Positions 8,175-15,989 of a stretch of 20,396 nt of DNA are shown in pieces. The DNA is from a virus. The translations under genes and the position numbers were made by a program. The notes under the pieces are model-generated. The model was given only the letters and a program-made list of their open reading frames with translations, had not been told where the DNA came from and searched no databases. Position 1 is the first letter of the stretch. Every line of letters begins with the position of its first letter. The DNA is taken from the IMG/VR virus record IMGVR_UViG_3300045999_002623, positions 1-20,396 of that record; one strand, given 5' to 3'.

Positions 8175-8518
8175 CCTTCCGCCCTGAACGAAAATTCCGA
8201 CTTGGCACAATGCGACACCGCATTACGGTGAGCGTGGAAGGAACGACACAGGACGAAGCCGGGCAGCCAGTTGTGACACTTACGACGTGGCTGAACGATG
8301 AGCCAGCAAAGTACGAGCCGACAACAGGCGGAGAAGGGGCACGAGGGCGACAAGTGGAGGCCGGAATCAGTGCCATATTTACAGTTAGATATCGAAGCGG
8401 ATACACGCCGAAAATGGCGATCGACATTGACGGGCAACGTTTCTGGATCGTCTACGTCAAAGCAGTTCAGGGCATGGATCGCTATCGAGAACTTTATTGC
8501 AAATCGGTGGTGCTGTAA
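8171..8518 (+). CDS. Head-tail joining / head closure protein
   Basis: The 115-residue protein resembles the phage head-tail adaptor family (SPP1 gp16 / HK97 gp7 type). It begins with a basic segment then MRHRITVSVEGTTQDEAGQP, continues with a WLNDEPAKYEP strand and closes with FTVRYRSGYTPKMAIDIDGQ and FWIVYVKAV, all matching the order of that family. It would close the head once DNA is packaged and bind the tail. ATG 8171 overlaps the connector stop (ATGA). The next gene starts at its stop (TAATG). Length and context are normal. Confidence 0.87.
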   Translation: MTFRPERKFRLGTMRHRITVSVEGTTQDEAGQPVVTLTTWLNDEPAKYEPTTGGEGARGRQVEAGISAIFTVRYRSGYTPKMAIDIDGQRFWIVYVKAVQGMDRYRELYCKSVVL

Positions 8519-9027
8519 TGGCTCGAGTTTCGATTGGGATGGAACTTATTGATGGCAACAAATTTCTCAAACAATTAGAGCAACTGGAAACGATCATTCG
8601 AAGCACAGTTATTGAGGACGCCATACAGGCTGGAACAGTGCCAGTCGAGGTGGCGATGATCGCTAACACACCACAGAGTGATGGGTCACGCAAAAAACAA
8701 TCGAGCAAAACCAAACGCCGCTGGAGTGGTGCAAAACAACTTAAAACCACGATTCGATCAGTAGTAAGGCCAAAGAAAAAACTGGGTGTGTTGATTGGCC
8801 GGATTGGTTTGGTAGGGCCGTCATACAGCGACGGTGGCGGACACGGAAATCTGTTTTCAAAGGATCATAAGCGAAAGGTTTTGTGGGGTCGTGATGCTGG
8901 AACAATTCGAGCCGTGAATCAGTTCGTGAAGAAAACGGCGGACGAAACCAGAGCAGCAGCATCAGCGGCCGTCACTTCAACCTTGAAGTCTGGAATCGAA
9001 GCAGCAGCAAATCGGATGGCAAAGTAA
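8518..9027 (+). CDS. HK97 gp10-like tail-completion/neck protein
   Basis: The 169-residue protein fits the HK97-gp10 family (neck or tail completion). It has an N-terminal amphipathic helix (IDGNKFLKQLEQLETIIRST), a central cationic stretch and a beta-rich core (VLIGRIGLVGPSYSDGG), then an Ala-rich C-terminal helix. The Ser/Lys/Arg-rich insert SDGSRKKQSSKTKRRWSGAK (about 57-76) is probably a flexible, positively charged loop. ATG 8518 is used because it overlaps the previous stop as TAATG; an in-frame ATG at 8497 would overlap the closure gene further. Family assignment is moderate; position between closure protein and tail terminator supports it. Confidence 0.75.
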   Translation: MARVSIGMELIDGNKFLKQLEQLETIIRSTVIEDAIQAGTVPVEVAMIANTPQSDGSRKKQSSKTKRRWSGAKQLKTTIRSVVRPKKKLGVLIGRIGLVGPSYSDGGGHGNLFSKDHKRKVLWGRDAGTIRAVNQFVKKTADETRAAASAAVTSTLKSGIEAAANRMAK

Positions 9028-9455
9028 TGGCGGATCTCGGTAGTGCAGTGCGAGGATATTTGGCGGCAAATACGGGTGTTTCTGCACTCGTGTCGACTCG
9101 TATATTCCCGGACGTTCTACCGCAGGGATACACCATCAAGACTGGCGGTGCGTTGACCTATACGGTGATAAGCACGACGCACGATCACCTGATCAACGGG
9201 CTTTCTGGTATTGCCAGAAGCCGAATCGAGTTTACCGCATTTGCCTCCACGCGGGCCGGTGCGAACCTAATTGCAGAAGCAGTCAGGGCAAGCGATTTAC
9301 AGGGTTACACCGGAGCAATGGGCGGCGTGTCGATTGAATCTGTAATGATCACAGGAGGCATCCAGACGCTGGATGAGCGGCCGACTGATGGATCACAGGA
9401 GCATCGATATTTAACGATTTTTGACTATATGATCGCTTATCAGGAAACGGTGTAA
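9027..9455 (+). CDS. Tail terminator protein (DUF3168-like)
   Basis: The 142-residue protein matches the DUF3168 / gpU-like tail terminator pattern. It opens with MADLGSAVRGYLAANTGVSA and a TRIFPDVLPQG loop (about 25-35), followed by ALTYTVISTTHDHLINGLSG and RSRIEFTAFASTRAGANLIA, then a C-terminal strand ending in DYMIAYQE. Such proteins cap the tail tube when it reaches full length and join it to the head. The start overlaps the previous stop (TAATG), and the major tail protein begins one base after its stop. Length and order are normal for siphoviruses. Confidence 0.83.
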   Translation: MADLGSAVRGYLAANTGVSALVSTRIFPDVLPQGYTIKTGGALTYTVISTTHDHLINGLSGIARSRIEFTAFASTRAGANLIAEAVRASDLQGYTGAMGGVSIESVMITGGIQTLDERPTDGSQEHRYLTIFDYMIAYQETV

Positions 9456-9456
9456 A

Positions 9457-9909
9457 ATGGCAACGGGAACACGATTTAAGACCGGCAACACAGCAACGAT
9501 TACACTGGGTGGAGCACAGACGACCGGCATCACTACAGCGTGGGCGGGAAATGTTGTTTCCATTAATCCAGGGGAATGGACGCTTGGTGAGCGCGACGTG
9601 ACATTGCTGGCAGACACTGGATTCACCCGAAATGACCCACACGATTTGGCTACGCCAAACGAGATTAGCGGCGTGGTTCGGTTCAGTCCATCTTTGGGAC
9701 TGCCGCCAATTGACGGAACAGTCGCAACTGTGACTGTCACGCTTCCGCAGCTCAGCACAGCAACCAGCGGAGTAACACGCGGAACGATCACAGGCAAGGC
9801 GTTCTTCAGCCGTGTTGCGTTTCCTCAGTTGGCAAACAACGAAACGATGGATTGTGAGTTCACCTTGAAAATGACTGGCGAAACCCTATCACAGACACGA
9901 GAGACATGA
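9457..9909 (+). CDS. Probable major tail (tube) protein
   Basis: The 150-residue protein is beta-rich with almost no helices and begins MATGTRFKTGNTATITLGGA. Features expected of a tail tube subunit are the many alternating Thr/Val strands (VATVTVTLPQ, about 88-97), a possible tube-like loop at ISGVVRFSPSLGLPP, and a small aromatic content. AGGAAA lies upstream. Position between tail terminator and assembly chaperones, where siphoviruses place their major tail protein, is the strongest argument; no motif is decisive. The stop overlaps the next gene as ATGA. Confidence 0.75.
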   Translation: MATGTRFKTGNTATITLGGAQTTGITTAWAGNVVSINPGEWTLGERDVTLLADTGFTRNDPHDLATPNEISGVVRFSPSLGLPPIDGTVATVTVTLPQLSTATSGVTRGTITGKAFFSRVAFPQLANNETMDCEFTLKMTGETLSQTRET

Positions 9910-10172
9910 TGCAAATCAAATTGATTGACCACATCGGCGAAGCTCCTAACGGATCGCCAGTGGATCACGAGCAATGGATCGTGTTTTGCGATGACGTGCA
10001 GGTCGGATACTTGCCGAAATCGCCCGACGCATGGCTGCAGTGCATTGTGTCATTCAGCGAAACAACAAAGGCTGAATTGATTCAGGCTGTGAATGAAACA
10101 GCAGCGTTAAAAATCGGCGGCGTTGTTATGCCGGTCGATCCCGATCTCGAACCAAACGAGGATGAAGAGTAA
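9906..10172 (+). CDS. Small acidic protein between tail tube and chaperone genes
   Basis: This 88-residue protein is not recognised. It begins MMQIKLIDHIGEAPNGSPVD, contains an aromatic/hydrophobic core (EQWIVFCDDVQVGYLPKSPD), and ends in the very acidic tail PDLEPNEDEE. Short acidic proteins in this position could help tail assembly or be a tail-associated cofactor. Tight coupling on both sides (ATGA before, TAATG after) supports a real gene in the tail operon. Confidence 0.75.
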   Translation: MMQIKLIDHIGEAPNGSPVDHEQWIVFCDDVQVGYLPKSPDAWLQCIVSFSETTKAELIQAVNETAALKIGGVVMPVDPDLEPNEDEE

Positions 10173-10570
10173 TGACACTAACGAGAGCGACGTTAGGAAA
10201 GTTGACGAAACGAGCAACAAAGGACATCGAAGTCTGCGGGCATAAGGTCAGGCTTCAGCGACCAACGCCGCTGGAGCACTCGCAATACCAGATGTCATTG
10301 GTCGACAAAGATGGCAAATGGAATGCAACGAACCTAAACGATGCAATCATGCTGCTGACTGCACGCATGTGGATCGACGAAGAAGGCGAGCGGCTGTTCA
10401 AGGACACGGAAACAAAACAGCTTGGGTCGATCGATCTGGCGTTCTATCAGCAGTTGTCGGAGCAGTGCCAGAAGTTTGCCATCGTTAGTGAGGCGTCGAC
10501 AACGCTGGGGGAGTCCGACAAAACCACCGTCTCAGATTTGCCTGCCGAGTCTGCCTTGAGCTTGGAATAG
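10172..10570 (+). CDS. Tail assembly chaperone, G-like part
   Basis: The 132-residue protein has the layout of lambda gpG-type chaperones: a basic N-terminus (RATLGKLTKRATKDIEVCGH), a VRLQRPTPLEHSQYQMSLVD segment, a helical body, and a short Ser/Thr/Glu-rich tail ending at TAG 10570. These proteins bind the tape measure during tail assembly. The gene directly precedes a second, -1-frame ORF resembling gpT, which is usually made as a fusion by programmed frameshifting. Position before the tape measure gene is exactly as expected. Confidence 0.83.
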   Translation: MTLTRATLGKLTKRATKDIEVCGHKVRLQRPTPLEHSQYQMSLVDKDGKWNATNLNDAIMLLTARMWIDEEGERLFKDTETKQLGSIDLAFYQQLSEQCQKFAIVSEASTTLGESDKTTVSDLPAESALSLE

Positions 10571-10608
10571 ACGATCCAGAGGCGTGGTTAGATTCAATAT
10601 CGGATCGG

Positions 10609-10872
10609 GTGTTTGATGTGTGGTGGGCGTATTACCAGTGCGAGCCGTTCGGATCTCACTGGGAACAGGCGGCCTCTCTGTCGGCAATGATTCACAGCAA
10701 CACTGTGATGATGGCGGCAACACGAGGGGCAAAGATTGAATCGCTGAGTGTGGTCGACTTCATGCCAGCCGATTCAATGAGGTGGCAGAAACGGACGAAG
10801 CTCAAATCGCGTGGCATTAAGCATCCAAGGGCACAAGCGGATATCCTCAAGCGAGCATTTGGTTTCTCATGA
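10609..10872 (+). CDS. Tail assembly chaperone, T-like part (probable -1 frameshift product)
   Basis: From GTG 10609 the -1 frame relative to the G-like gene encodes 87 residues, including VFDVWWAYYQCEPFGSHW, a W-x-A-Y-x-x-x-E-P-(W/F)-G motif typical of gpT-like chaperone segments, and VVDFMPADSMRWQ. The family-like part begins earlier, at LGIDDPEAWLDSISD (from about 10561), in front of any normal start codon, which favours expression as a G-T fusion. That frame is open from 10492, so a shift would have to occur between 10492 and 10570. No good ribosome binding site precedes GTG 10609. The stop overlaps the tape measure ATG (ATGA). Confidence 0.75.
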   Translation: MFDVWWAYYQCEPFGSHWEQAASLSAMIHSNTVMMAATRGAKIESLSVVDFMPADSMRWQKRTKLKSRGIKHPRAQADILKRAFGFS

Positions 10873-12608
10873 CAACAATTACCGCACTCAATGTCCGTCT
10901 CGGGATGGACGTATCAAACTTCAGCGAGGGGGCAAACCTTGCGAAGAGCGAGGTAACAAAAGTCGCGACGATAATGCGGCAATCGGTGCCTCCTGCTGAA
11001 AAGTTTAAGCAGGAGCTGGGACTGCTGAATCGTGCTTTCAGCGAATCTGGTAAGAAGTCAGTTGAGTATGCAAACGCGGTAGAACATTTGAAGCGAAAGC
11101 ATGAGCAGGCTATCCCAGCCATCCGCGAAGCGGGCAAAGCTTCAAAAGAAGCGGGGGTATCGTCATCATCGGCAATTGCTTCCATCAAAGGCATGGCAGC
11201 AGCCTACCTGAGCGTCCAGACCGTCGCAAAGTCGATCAATCTTGCATCACAGGTCGAGGATGCCACGATCGCGTTTGAGGTTTTGACGGGCAGTGCAAAA
11301 GACGGACAGTTGCTATTTGAGCAGATTCGCAAGTTCGCGGCAGAATCTCCAGTCACGTTCAGCAATGCTGCAGACGCCACAAAAACAATGATGAGCTTTG
11401 GCGTGGCTGCTCAGGATGTGCAAAAGAATCTGCAAATGCTGTCAGATGTCACAGGTGGCAACAACGATAGATTCAAGATGCTGTCGCTGGCATTCTCTCA
11501 GACGACCGCAGCCGGTCGACTGATGGGGCAGGACTTGTTGCAAATGATTAACGCGGGCTTTAATCCGCTGCAGCAGATCAGCAAGACCACCGGCGAATCG
11601 ATGATTGAGCTAAAAAAGCGGATGGAGGACGGCGGGATATCGGCTGATGAAGTGCGAAGGGCATTTGAAGACGCGACGGAAAAGGGCGGCATGTTCCACG
11701 GCATGACCGAACGATTAGCTGGTACGGTCAGCGGAAAGCTCAACATCGCACTTAGTGACATGGAGCAGCGACTTGCAGCAGTTGGCCAAGAGCTTGGGCC
11801 ACTCATTACACAGTTGCTTGATGCCTTAAACGACATGAAGCCCGCTATAGATTTATCAGTTAAGTCTGTCGGAGTTCTGGCCCAGGCTGTCGGATTCATC
11901 ATCGCGGCAGTGCAAGATTTAGCAGACGCGAGAAAGTTTAAATTCGACTTTGAAAATCTCAACACGTTTTTAGATGTTCGGGAGCAGCGAGAACGCGAAG
12001 CCGAAGCGGCAAAACGAGATGCTATCAACAATGAGTTTCAGCAAAAGAAAACTGTGGTAAATCAGGTTGCCATTGCGGAACGCAAGGCTGCTGAAGACGC
12101 TGCAAAGTTTCGAGCGGACATGATCGAGAAGCAAAAGAAAGCAATGGAAGACACTCAGAAACAGCACGAGAAGAACATCGAAAAAGAAAAGTCAGCTCGG
12201 CTGAAGGCTATCGAAGACGCAAGGAAGGCTCAGGAGCGAGCAGCACAGCAAGCCGAAGAGCGATTTGAGCGTGACATGGAAACGGCTCGCAAGGCTGCAA
12301 TGGATTACTTCGCGCAGCAGGAAGAAAAGAACAAGCAGCGACGGGCAGACGTGGCGGCCGGTCCCGGTGCTGGTATAGAAGTTGGATCGGCAGAGGCGGC
12401 CAAGTTTTCAGCAGATCAAATCAATCGTCAGATGAGCGTGGCGGCAGTCCCGGATCAGCCTACACCGGGCGAAGTGCAGATTGCTTGGAAGGCAGAGCAA
12501 CTTTTTAAAGAGCAGCAGGCAGCGAACGCATTGGCGACGCGGCAGATTGCGATCATGGATAGCCTGCTAAGAGAAGCAAAAGAAAATGGATTCAGGAGAA
12601 TTCGATAA
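10869..12608 (+). CDS. Tape measure protein
   Basis: The 579-residue protein sets tail length and may leave the tail during infection. The N-terminus (LNVRLGMDVSNFSEGANLAK) and AAESPVTFSNAADATKTMMS with the following GRLMGQDLLQMINAGFNPLQ (about 220-239) match the tape measure domain family. A hydrophobic stretch lies around residues 325-350 (VLAQAVGFIIAAVQDL). Residues about 370-495 form a long Ala/Glu/Lys/Arg coiled coil. By the usual rule of about 0.15 nm per residue the tail would be roughly 85 nm. ATG 10869 overlaps the chaperone stop. Confidence 0.95.
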   Translation: MTTITALNVRLGMDVSNFSEGANLAKSEVTKVATIMRQSVPPAEKFKQELGLLNRAFSESGKKSVEYANAVEHLKRKHEQAIPAIREAGKASKEAGVSSSSAIASIKGMAAAYLSVQTVAKSINLASQVEDATIAFEVLTGSAKDGQLLFEQIRKFAAESPVTFSNAADATKTMMSFGVAAQDVQKNLQMLSDVTGGNNDRFKMLSLAFSQTTAAGRLMGQDLLQMINAGFNPLQQISKTTGESMIELKKRMEDGGISADEVRRAFEDATEKGGMFHGMTERLAGTVSGKLNIALSDMEQRLAAVGQELGPLITQLLDALNDMKPAIDLSVKSVGVLAQAVGFIIAAVQDLADARKFKFDFENLNTFLDVREQREREAEAAKRDAINNEFQQKKTVVNQVAIAERKAAEDAAKFRADMIEKQKKAMEDTQKQHEKNIEKEKSARLKAIEDARKAQERAAQQAEERFERDMETARKAAMDYFAQQEEKNKQRRADVAAGPGAGIEVGSAEAAKFSADQINRQMSVAAVPDQPTPGEVQIAWKAEQLFKEQQAANALATRQIAIMDSLLREAKENGFRRIR

Positions 12609-13012
12609 TGGCTGATCTCAGCGGAATTACGGCGGTTAGGCCGACAGCAACAACGCAGGTTCGCACCTTGCAATACGGCGGCACCGTAGCAGTCGGGCAG
12701 CCAGTTTCCCTTAGCTCCAGCAAGTACGTCGCATCGGACGCGAACGCATCGGCAACGCTGGCAGCAGCGACAGGAATCGCAATGACGCCTGGCGTGACAG
12801 ATGGCTATGGACTTGTTGCCGTTGGCGGATCGATCATTCTTGTCGGCACGACAATGACAGTCGGCGAAACTTATCTTGTGTCCGACACGGCTGGAGGAAT
12901 CATGCCGAACGCTGACAGATCGACGGGCGACTATGTGACGAGACTTGGGACAGCATCGACGGCAACGCAACTTGACTTGGCAATTCAAGCGACAGGAATA
13001 CAGGTTCCGTAA
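12608..13012 (+). CDS. DUF2190-like (capsid cement/fibre) beta protein
   Basis: The 134-residue protein resembles DUF2190-type phage proteins: VGQPVSLSSSKYVASDANAS, then a GLVAVGGSIILVGTTMTVGE strand block, ETYLVSDTAGGIM and a closing STGDYVTRLGTASTATQLDL motif. Relatives are usually head-decorating ('cement') proteins encoded near the capsid gene, although similar repeats occur in fibres. Here it lies directly after the tape measure gene (overlap TAATG), so a tail or fibre role is equally possible. It is Ser/Thr/Ala/Gly-rich with hardly any helix. Confidence 0.65.
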   Translation: MADLSGITAVRPTATTQVRTLQYGGTVAVGQPVSLSSSKYVASDANASATLAAATGIAMTPGVTDGYGLVAVGGSIILVGTTMTVGETYLVSDTAGGIMPNADRSTGDYVTRLGTASTATQLDLAIQATGIQVP

Positions 13013-13875
13013 TGGCAACGACACTGCGAGGCGAAAAAAGCGAGGGCAAGTCCAGCATTCGATCATCCGGCGGGATCGCGGTGCTGGAAGAGGAGTATCA
13101 CTTTCTTGTCGAGTGCGACTCGGTGAACGTGTCGCGGCTGGAGGTGCTTAACACCACTGGCTTGCCGATTGTCAACGTTAGCACATCATCCAGCGGGTTT
13201 TGCATCTGCCGTGGACTTGACGCGACGCGAAGAGAAGACCAGCGAAAACTTTGGGATGTTAGTGCAACGTTTAGCTCCGAGGTGTCTGAAGGTCAGTCGT
13301 CTACGGCGTCATCTGGAACGAGCGTCAGTTCCGATCCGACTGAGTGGGTTCCGATTTACGAAACGAAGTTCGAGCGGCAGCAATCTATAGCGAGTTTCGA
13401 CCAAAGCGCAGTCGCCATCGCAAACAGCGCCGGTCAACCATTCGAAACGGGCATCACGATTTCAAGATTTATTCCCATTTGGGAGTTGTATCAATTTGAG
13501 TCCGATTCAATCACGGATGAGAATGTCATCGATCGAAACGAAGTAGTAAATAACGGCACATTTAAGGGGAAGGCCGCAAAAACGCTTTTGTGTACAGTGC
13601 TGTCATCGGTAGTCGGCTTTTACTACGGATCACGAAGACGATTAACGCGATATGCGTTGCGATACAGAAGCGGCACTTGGAAGCACAAGCGGCTAGATGT
13701 TGGGACTGTTTATCTCGACGGCGGAAAGCTTAAGCCATATTTAGACGACAATGGAAACGTGATTCTTGGCGGGCTAAACGGATCAGGCGGGAAAGTCGCA
13801 GCGGGAACCGCACCAAGCACATTGGAATTTGATATGTATCCAGAGGTGTCGTTTAGCAGCTTCCTGAGAGGCTAA
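13012..13875 (+). CDS. Tail-region protein, unrecognised
   Basis: The 287-residue protein is not recognised. It begins MATTLRGEKSEGKSSIRSSG, has a Ser-rich low-complexity segment (SEVSEGQSSTASSGTSVSSD, about 89-108), and a C-terminal half with mixed strands and aromatic residues (ISRFIPIWELYQFESDS, KTLLCTVLSSVVGFYYGSRR, EFDMYPEVSFSSFL). Position after the tape measure gene suggests a distal tail or baseplate component. Its hydrophobic patch near residue 192-205 is probably buried, not a membrane helix. It is coupled to its upstream neighbour (TAATG). Confidence 0.8.
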   Translation: MATTLRGEKSEGKSSIRSSGGIAVLEEEYHFLVECDSVNVSRLEVLNTTGLPIVNVSTSSSGFCICRGLDATRREDQRKLWDVSATFSSEVSEGQSSTASSGTSVSSDPTEWVPIYETKFERQQSIASFDQSAVAIANSAGQPFETGITISRFIPIWELYQFESDSITDENVIDRNEVVNNGTFKGKAAKTLLCTVLSSVVGFYYGSRRRLTRYALRYRSGTWKHKRLDVGTVYLDGGKLKPYLDDNGNVILGGLNGSGGKVAAGTAPSTLEFDMYPEVSFSSFLRG

Positions 13876-13876
13876 C

Positions 13877-14251
13877 ATGCCAGATGAACGAACATATGGA
13901 TTCAACGCAGACGATGCGGCTTCATTGCTGCAGTCGATTGGCACTGGGGAAACGACCTACGCTGAGATTCGACCACGCGGCGGAATGAGCCGCCTGCAGG
14001 TTGTTTTAACGTCAGACCTGCCAGCGGCCGTTAACACCAAGCGAGATCCTAGCACAGCAACGGCTAGAATTCTTCGCAGAAAGACGGATGGAGACCTCAC
14101 GCTGTCCACTGACTCAATCACAATCGTAAATCGCTTTACGCAAATCTCAATTGACTCAGGCACATACGCCAAGGTGGAAATGATCGACGGCGAATGGCAA
14201 CTATACGCGGCTGATTGTCCAGGCGGCTCAGCATCGTCAGGGAGCGTCTAA
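13877..14251 (+). CDS. Small tail-region protein, unrecognised
   Basis: The 124-residue protein is not recognised. After MPDERTYGFNADDAASLLQS it contains TTYAEIRPRGGMSRLQVVLT and STDSITIVNRFTQISIDSGT, strand-rich segments, and ends in DCPGGSASSGSV. The Gly/Ser tail directly precedes a Ser-rich protein made from the next gene, whose ATG overlaps this stop as TAATG. A structural role in the tail tip is inferred from position only. Confidence 0.75.
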   Translation: MPDERTYGFNADDAASLLQSIGTGETTYAEIRPRGGMSRLQVVLTSDLPAAVNTKRDPSTATARILRRKTDGDLTLSTDSITIVNRFTQISIDSGTYAKVEMIDGEWQLYAADCPGGSASSGSV

Positions 14252-14916
14252 TGTTGCTAGGATGCTGCCATTGTGGCGAAACGCCGAGCGAGTCAACTCC
14301 TCCAAGCGTAAGCCAGTCACTGCCGCCTAGCGGATCGCTCTCAGCATCTGCTTCCGCATCTGCTTCCGCATCGTTTGGAATCGCTGGCTGCAACGCTTGT
14401 GATTCAAACGTGATGCCAACGCGGTATACGATTGCATCGACGAAATCGGCCGGAAGTTTGTTTGCTGGATGTAACGCAGAATACACGGGGAATTTCACCG
14501 TGTATCACATGCCGAGCGGCTTGACACCTTTACCAAGTGCAGGGACTCCTGCCTTCCCGAACATCGGCGGAACTGATTGCCAGTTCTACAGCACGGAGTT
14601 AGCCCTGAAATTTCGAACGGCGACATGTGCTGCGACGACAAATGTCAGCGGTCGACGGTTCACCGCTTCGATAGTACGCACGGATCTTGGAGGCAGTTAT
14701 CGGTACGCATTCAATGTGGCGATACAATACTGGGTCGATTTCGGCCTTGGGCCGTCATATGAGTCGATGACGTATTCTGTGCAGCAGGACGATATTCTGG
14801 TCCCAAATGACAATGCGTTTAATTGTTTATCAACGTTCACACTTCCACGGACGGGCGGAACGCGTTCTCTAGCACAGACAGGGTTTCCTTCATCTATTAC
14901 GGCGACACCAGGATGA
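14251..14916 (+). CDS. Ser/Ala-repeat, Cys-containing tail-region protein
   Basis: The 221-residue protein starts MLLGCCHCGETPSESTPPSV: a CC-x-C cluster followed by a Pro/Ser/Ala low-complexity linker (about residues 11-38, SLSASASASASASF at its end) and then a globular, beta-rich domain with several more cysteines (GIAGCNACDSN, FAGCNAEYTGN). I chose ATG 14251 because it overlaps the previous stop as TAATG; a TTG at 14215 in frame is less likely. Function is unrecognised; it resembles Ser-rich minor tail proteins I associate with planctomycete phages (memory only). The Ser-rich linker, next to two glycosyltransferase genes, is the obvious candidate for sugar attachment. Confidence 0.75.
   Translation: MLLGCCHCGETPSESTPPSVSQSLPPSGSLSASASASASASFGIAGCNACDSNVMPTRYTIASTKSAGSLFAGCNAEYTGNFTVYHMPSGLTPLPSAGTPAFPNIGGTDCQFYSTELALKFRTATCAATTNVSGRRFTASIVRTDLGGSYRYAFNVAIQYWVDFGLGPSYESMTYSVQQDDILVPNDNAFNCLSTFTLPRTGGTRSLAQTGFPSSITATPG
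14344..14367 (+). repeat. Two tandem 12-base repeats in the Ser/Ala linker
   Basis: GCATCTGCTTCC occurs twice in a row, with a partial third copy (GCATC) after it, encoding the Ser-Ala repeat. Such repeats can expand or contract by replication slippage in 12-base steps, leaving the frame unchanged. Confidence 0.85.
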
Positions 14917-15989
14917 TGAAACCCTGCACCTACCGTGGGCTGGTATCCGATACGCATTGCGAATGCTTCAATTTCGAAGACCTTTCGCACTCGGGAATGG
15001 TTCCTTTGAAAATCTGTCAGATTTGCCCCTATGCAACTCCTCCCGCAGTCGGATTCTTCGCTCAGACGCAGCAACTACTTGTACAAAAAGCACGTCGCGG
15101 AGAAATTACAGTAGCGGCAAAGCCATGCGGCGGATGCGGCGAAACAAAACACCGAGTGCCCGAACCTGAAGTCACGCAGTTCGTATGGCCGTATTGGGAC
15201 GGTGGGGCACAAGCTGACGAGCTTCGATGGTCCATTCGATCAGTCGAGACATTCTTCCAAGGACGTGCGAAGATTACAATCATCGGTGATCGCCCGGACT
15301 GGTATCACGGGCATGTCATTATCAAAAAGAGAGTCTCGCACACGAAGCCGAATCGAGCGTTTCGCGACATGCTCGGCAAGGTGTTCTATATCGCCACTCA
15401 TGCCGAGATTGATCCTGAGTGCGTGTGGATGATGGATGACATCTATTTCCTGAAGCCATTCACATTAGACGACATCAAGACCCCTCGCGCGGAACCGTGG
15501 CGGCCGGACGAGAGCAACAGTTGGCAGAAGCGTAAAACGGCGTCGATGGAAGCACTGGCGGCCCGTGGATTAACTCAACACGACTACGCGACGCATCTTC
15601 CGCACTGGCTCGAGAAAGACAAACTGCGGGCGATGTTCGACGACTTTAATCTGCACGAGCATACCATGCTTTGGGAAGTGCTGTACGGCAATGTTTACCG
15701 AGGCACTCCGCAACGCACGAAACCATTCTTTGCGCGGTTTCAGCATCAGGCAGACAAAGAAACATACCAGCGACTGACAGCGAACACGACCGTCATCAAT
15801 AACACTGAGCCAGCGTGGTGCGATGGCCTACGCGACTTTCTTGCTGAACTGCTGCCTACTCCTTCAATCGTTGAAGCTGAACATGAGGAGTCGAAGCCGG
15901 TTTACATCATCACGAAAAAGGGGCCACGAATTGTGAAGCGGCGACCACTGGAAACGCACAGAGACTACATCGAGAAGCAAGCTCAATGA
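14913..15989 (+). CDS. Glycosyltransferase-like protein with Cys-rich N-terminus
   Basis: The 358-residue protein begins with a zinc-binding-like region: C5, C16, C18, C35, C38 then C72 and C75 (PCGGCGE). The catalytic-like region follows: VTQFVWPYWDGGAQADELRW (88-107), ITIIGDRPDW (121-130) and VWMMDDIYFLKPFTLDDI (171-188), where D175-D176 fits the DxD/DD metal-sugar site of GT-A enzymes and recalls Stealth-like sugar-phosphate transferases. I chose ATG 14913 because it overlaps the previous stop (ATGA). The frame is open further upstream, but that part lies inside the Ser-rich gene. Acceptor and donor are unknown; the Cys-rich region may bind a partner protein. The next glycosyltransferase gene overlaps its stop. 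Confidence 0.68.
   Translation: MMKPCTYRGLVSDTHCECFNFEDLSHSGMVPLKICQICPYATPPAVGFFAQTQQLLVQKARRGEITVAAKPCGGCGETKHRVPEPEVTQFVWPYWDGGAQADELRWSIRSVETFFQGRAKITIIGDRPDWYHGHVIIKKRVSHTKPNRAFRDMLGKVFYIATHAEIDPECVWMMDDIYFLKPFTLDDIKTPRAEPWRPDESNSWQKRKTASMEALAARGLTQHDYATHLPHWLEKDKLRAMFDDFNLHEHTMLWEVLYGNVYRGTPQRTKPFFARFQHQADKETYQRLTANTTVINNTEPAWCDGLRDFLAELLPTPSIVEAEHEESKPVYIITKKGPRIVKRRPLETHRDYIEKQAQ

Noticed and set aside
10492-10570. Classical X XXY YYZ slippery heptamer in the chaperone gene
   Set aside because: None was found in the allowed interval; only the G5 run offers a perfect single-codon re-pairing.
11498-12031. 177-codon minus-strand ORF inside the tape measure gene
   Set aside because: It is fully antisense to a clear tape measure protein, Ser/Pro-biased as shadows of Ala/Glu/Lys coding usually are, and has no supporting neighbour.
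12455-13066. 203-codon minus-strand ORF spanning three + strand genes
   Set aside because: It is rich in Cys and Arg without any domain pattern and crosses coupled + strand gene boundaries.
14823-14912. Longer start for the Cys-rich glycosyltransferase
   Set aside because: It lies in another frame of the Ser/Ala-repeat gene; ATG 14913 overlaps the stop as in the other junctions.
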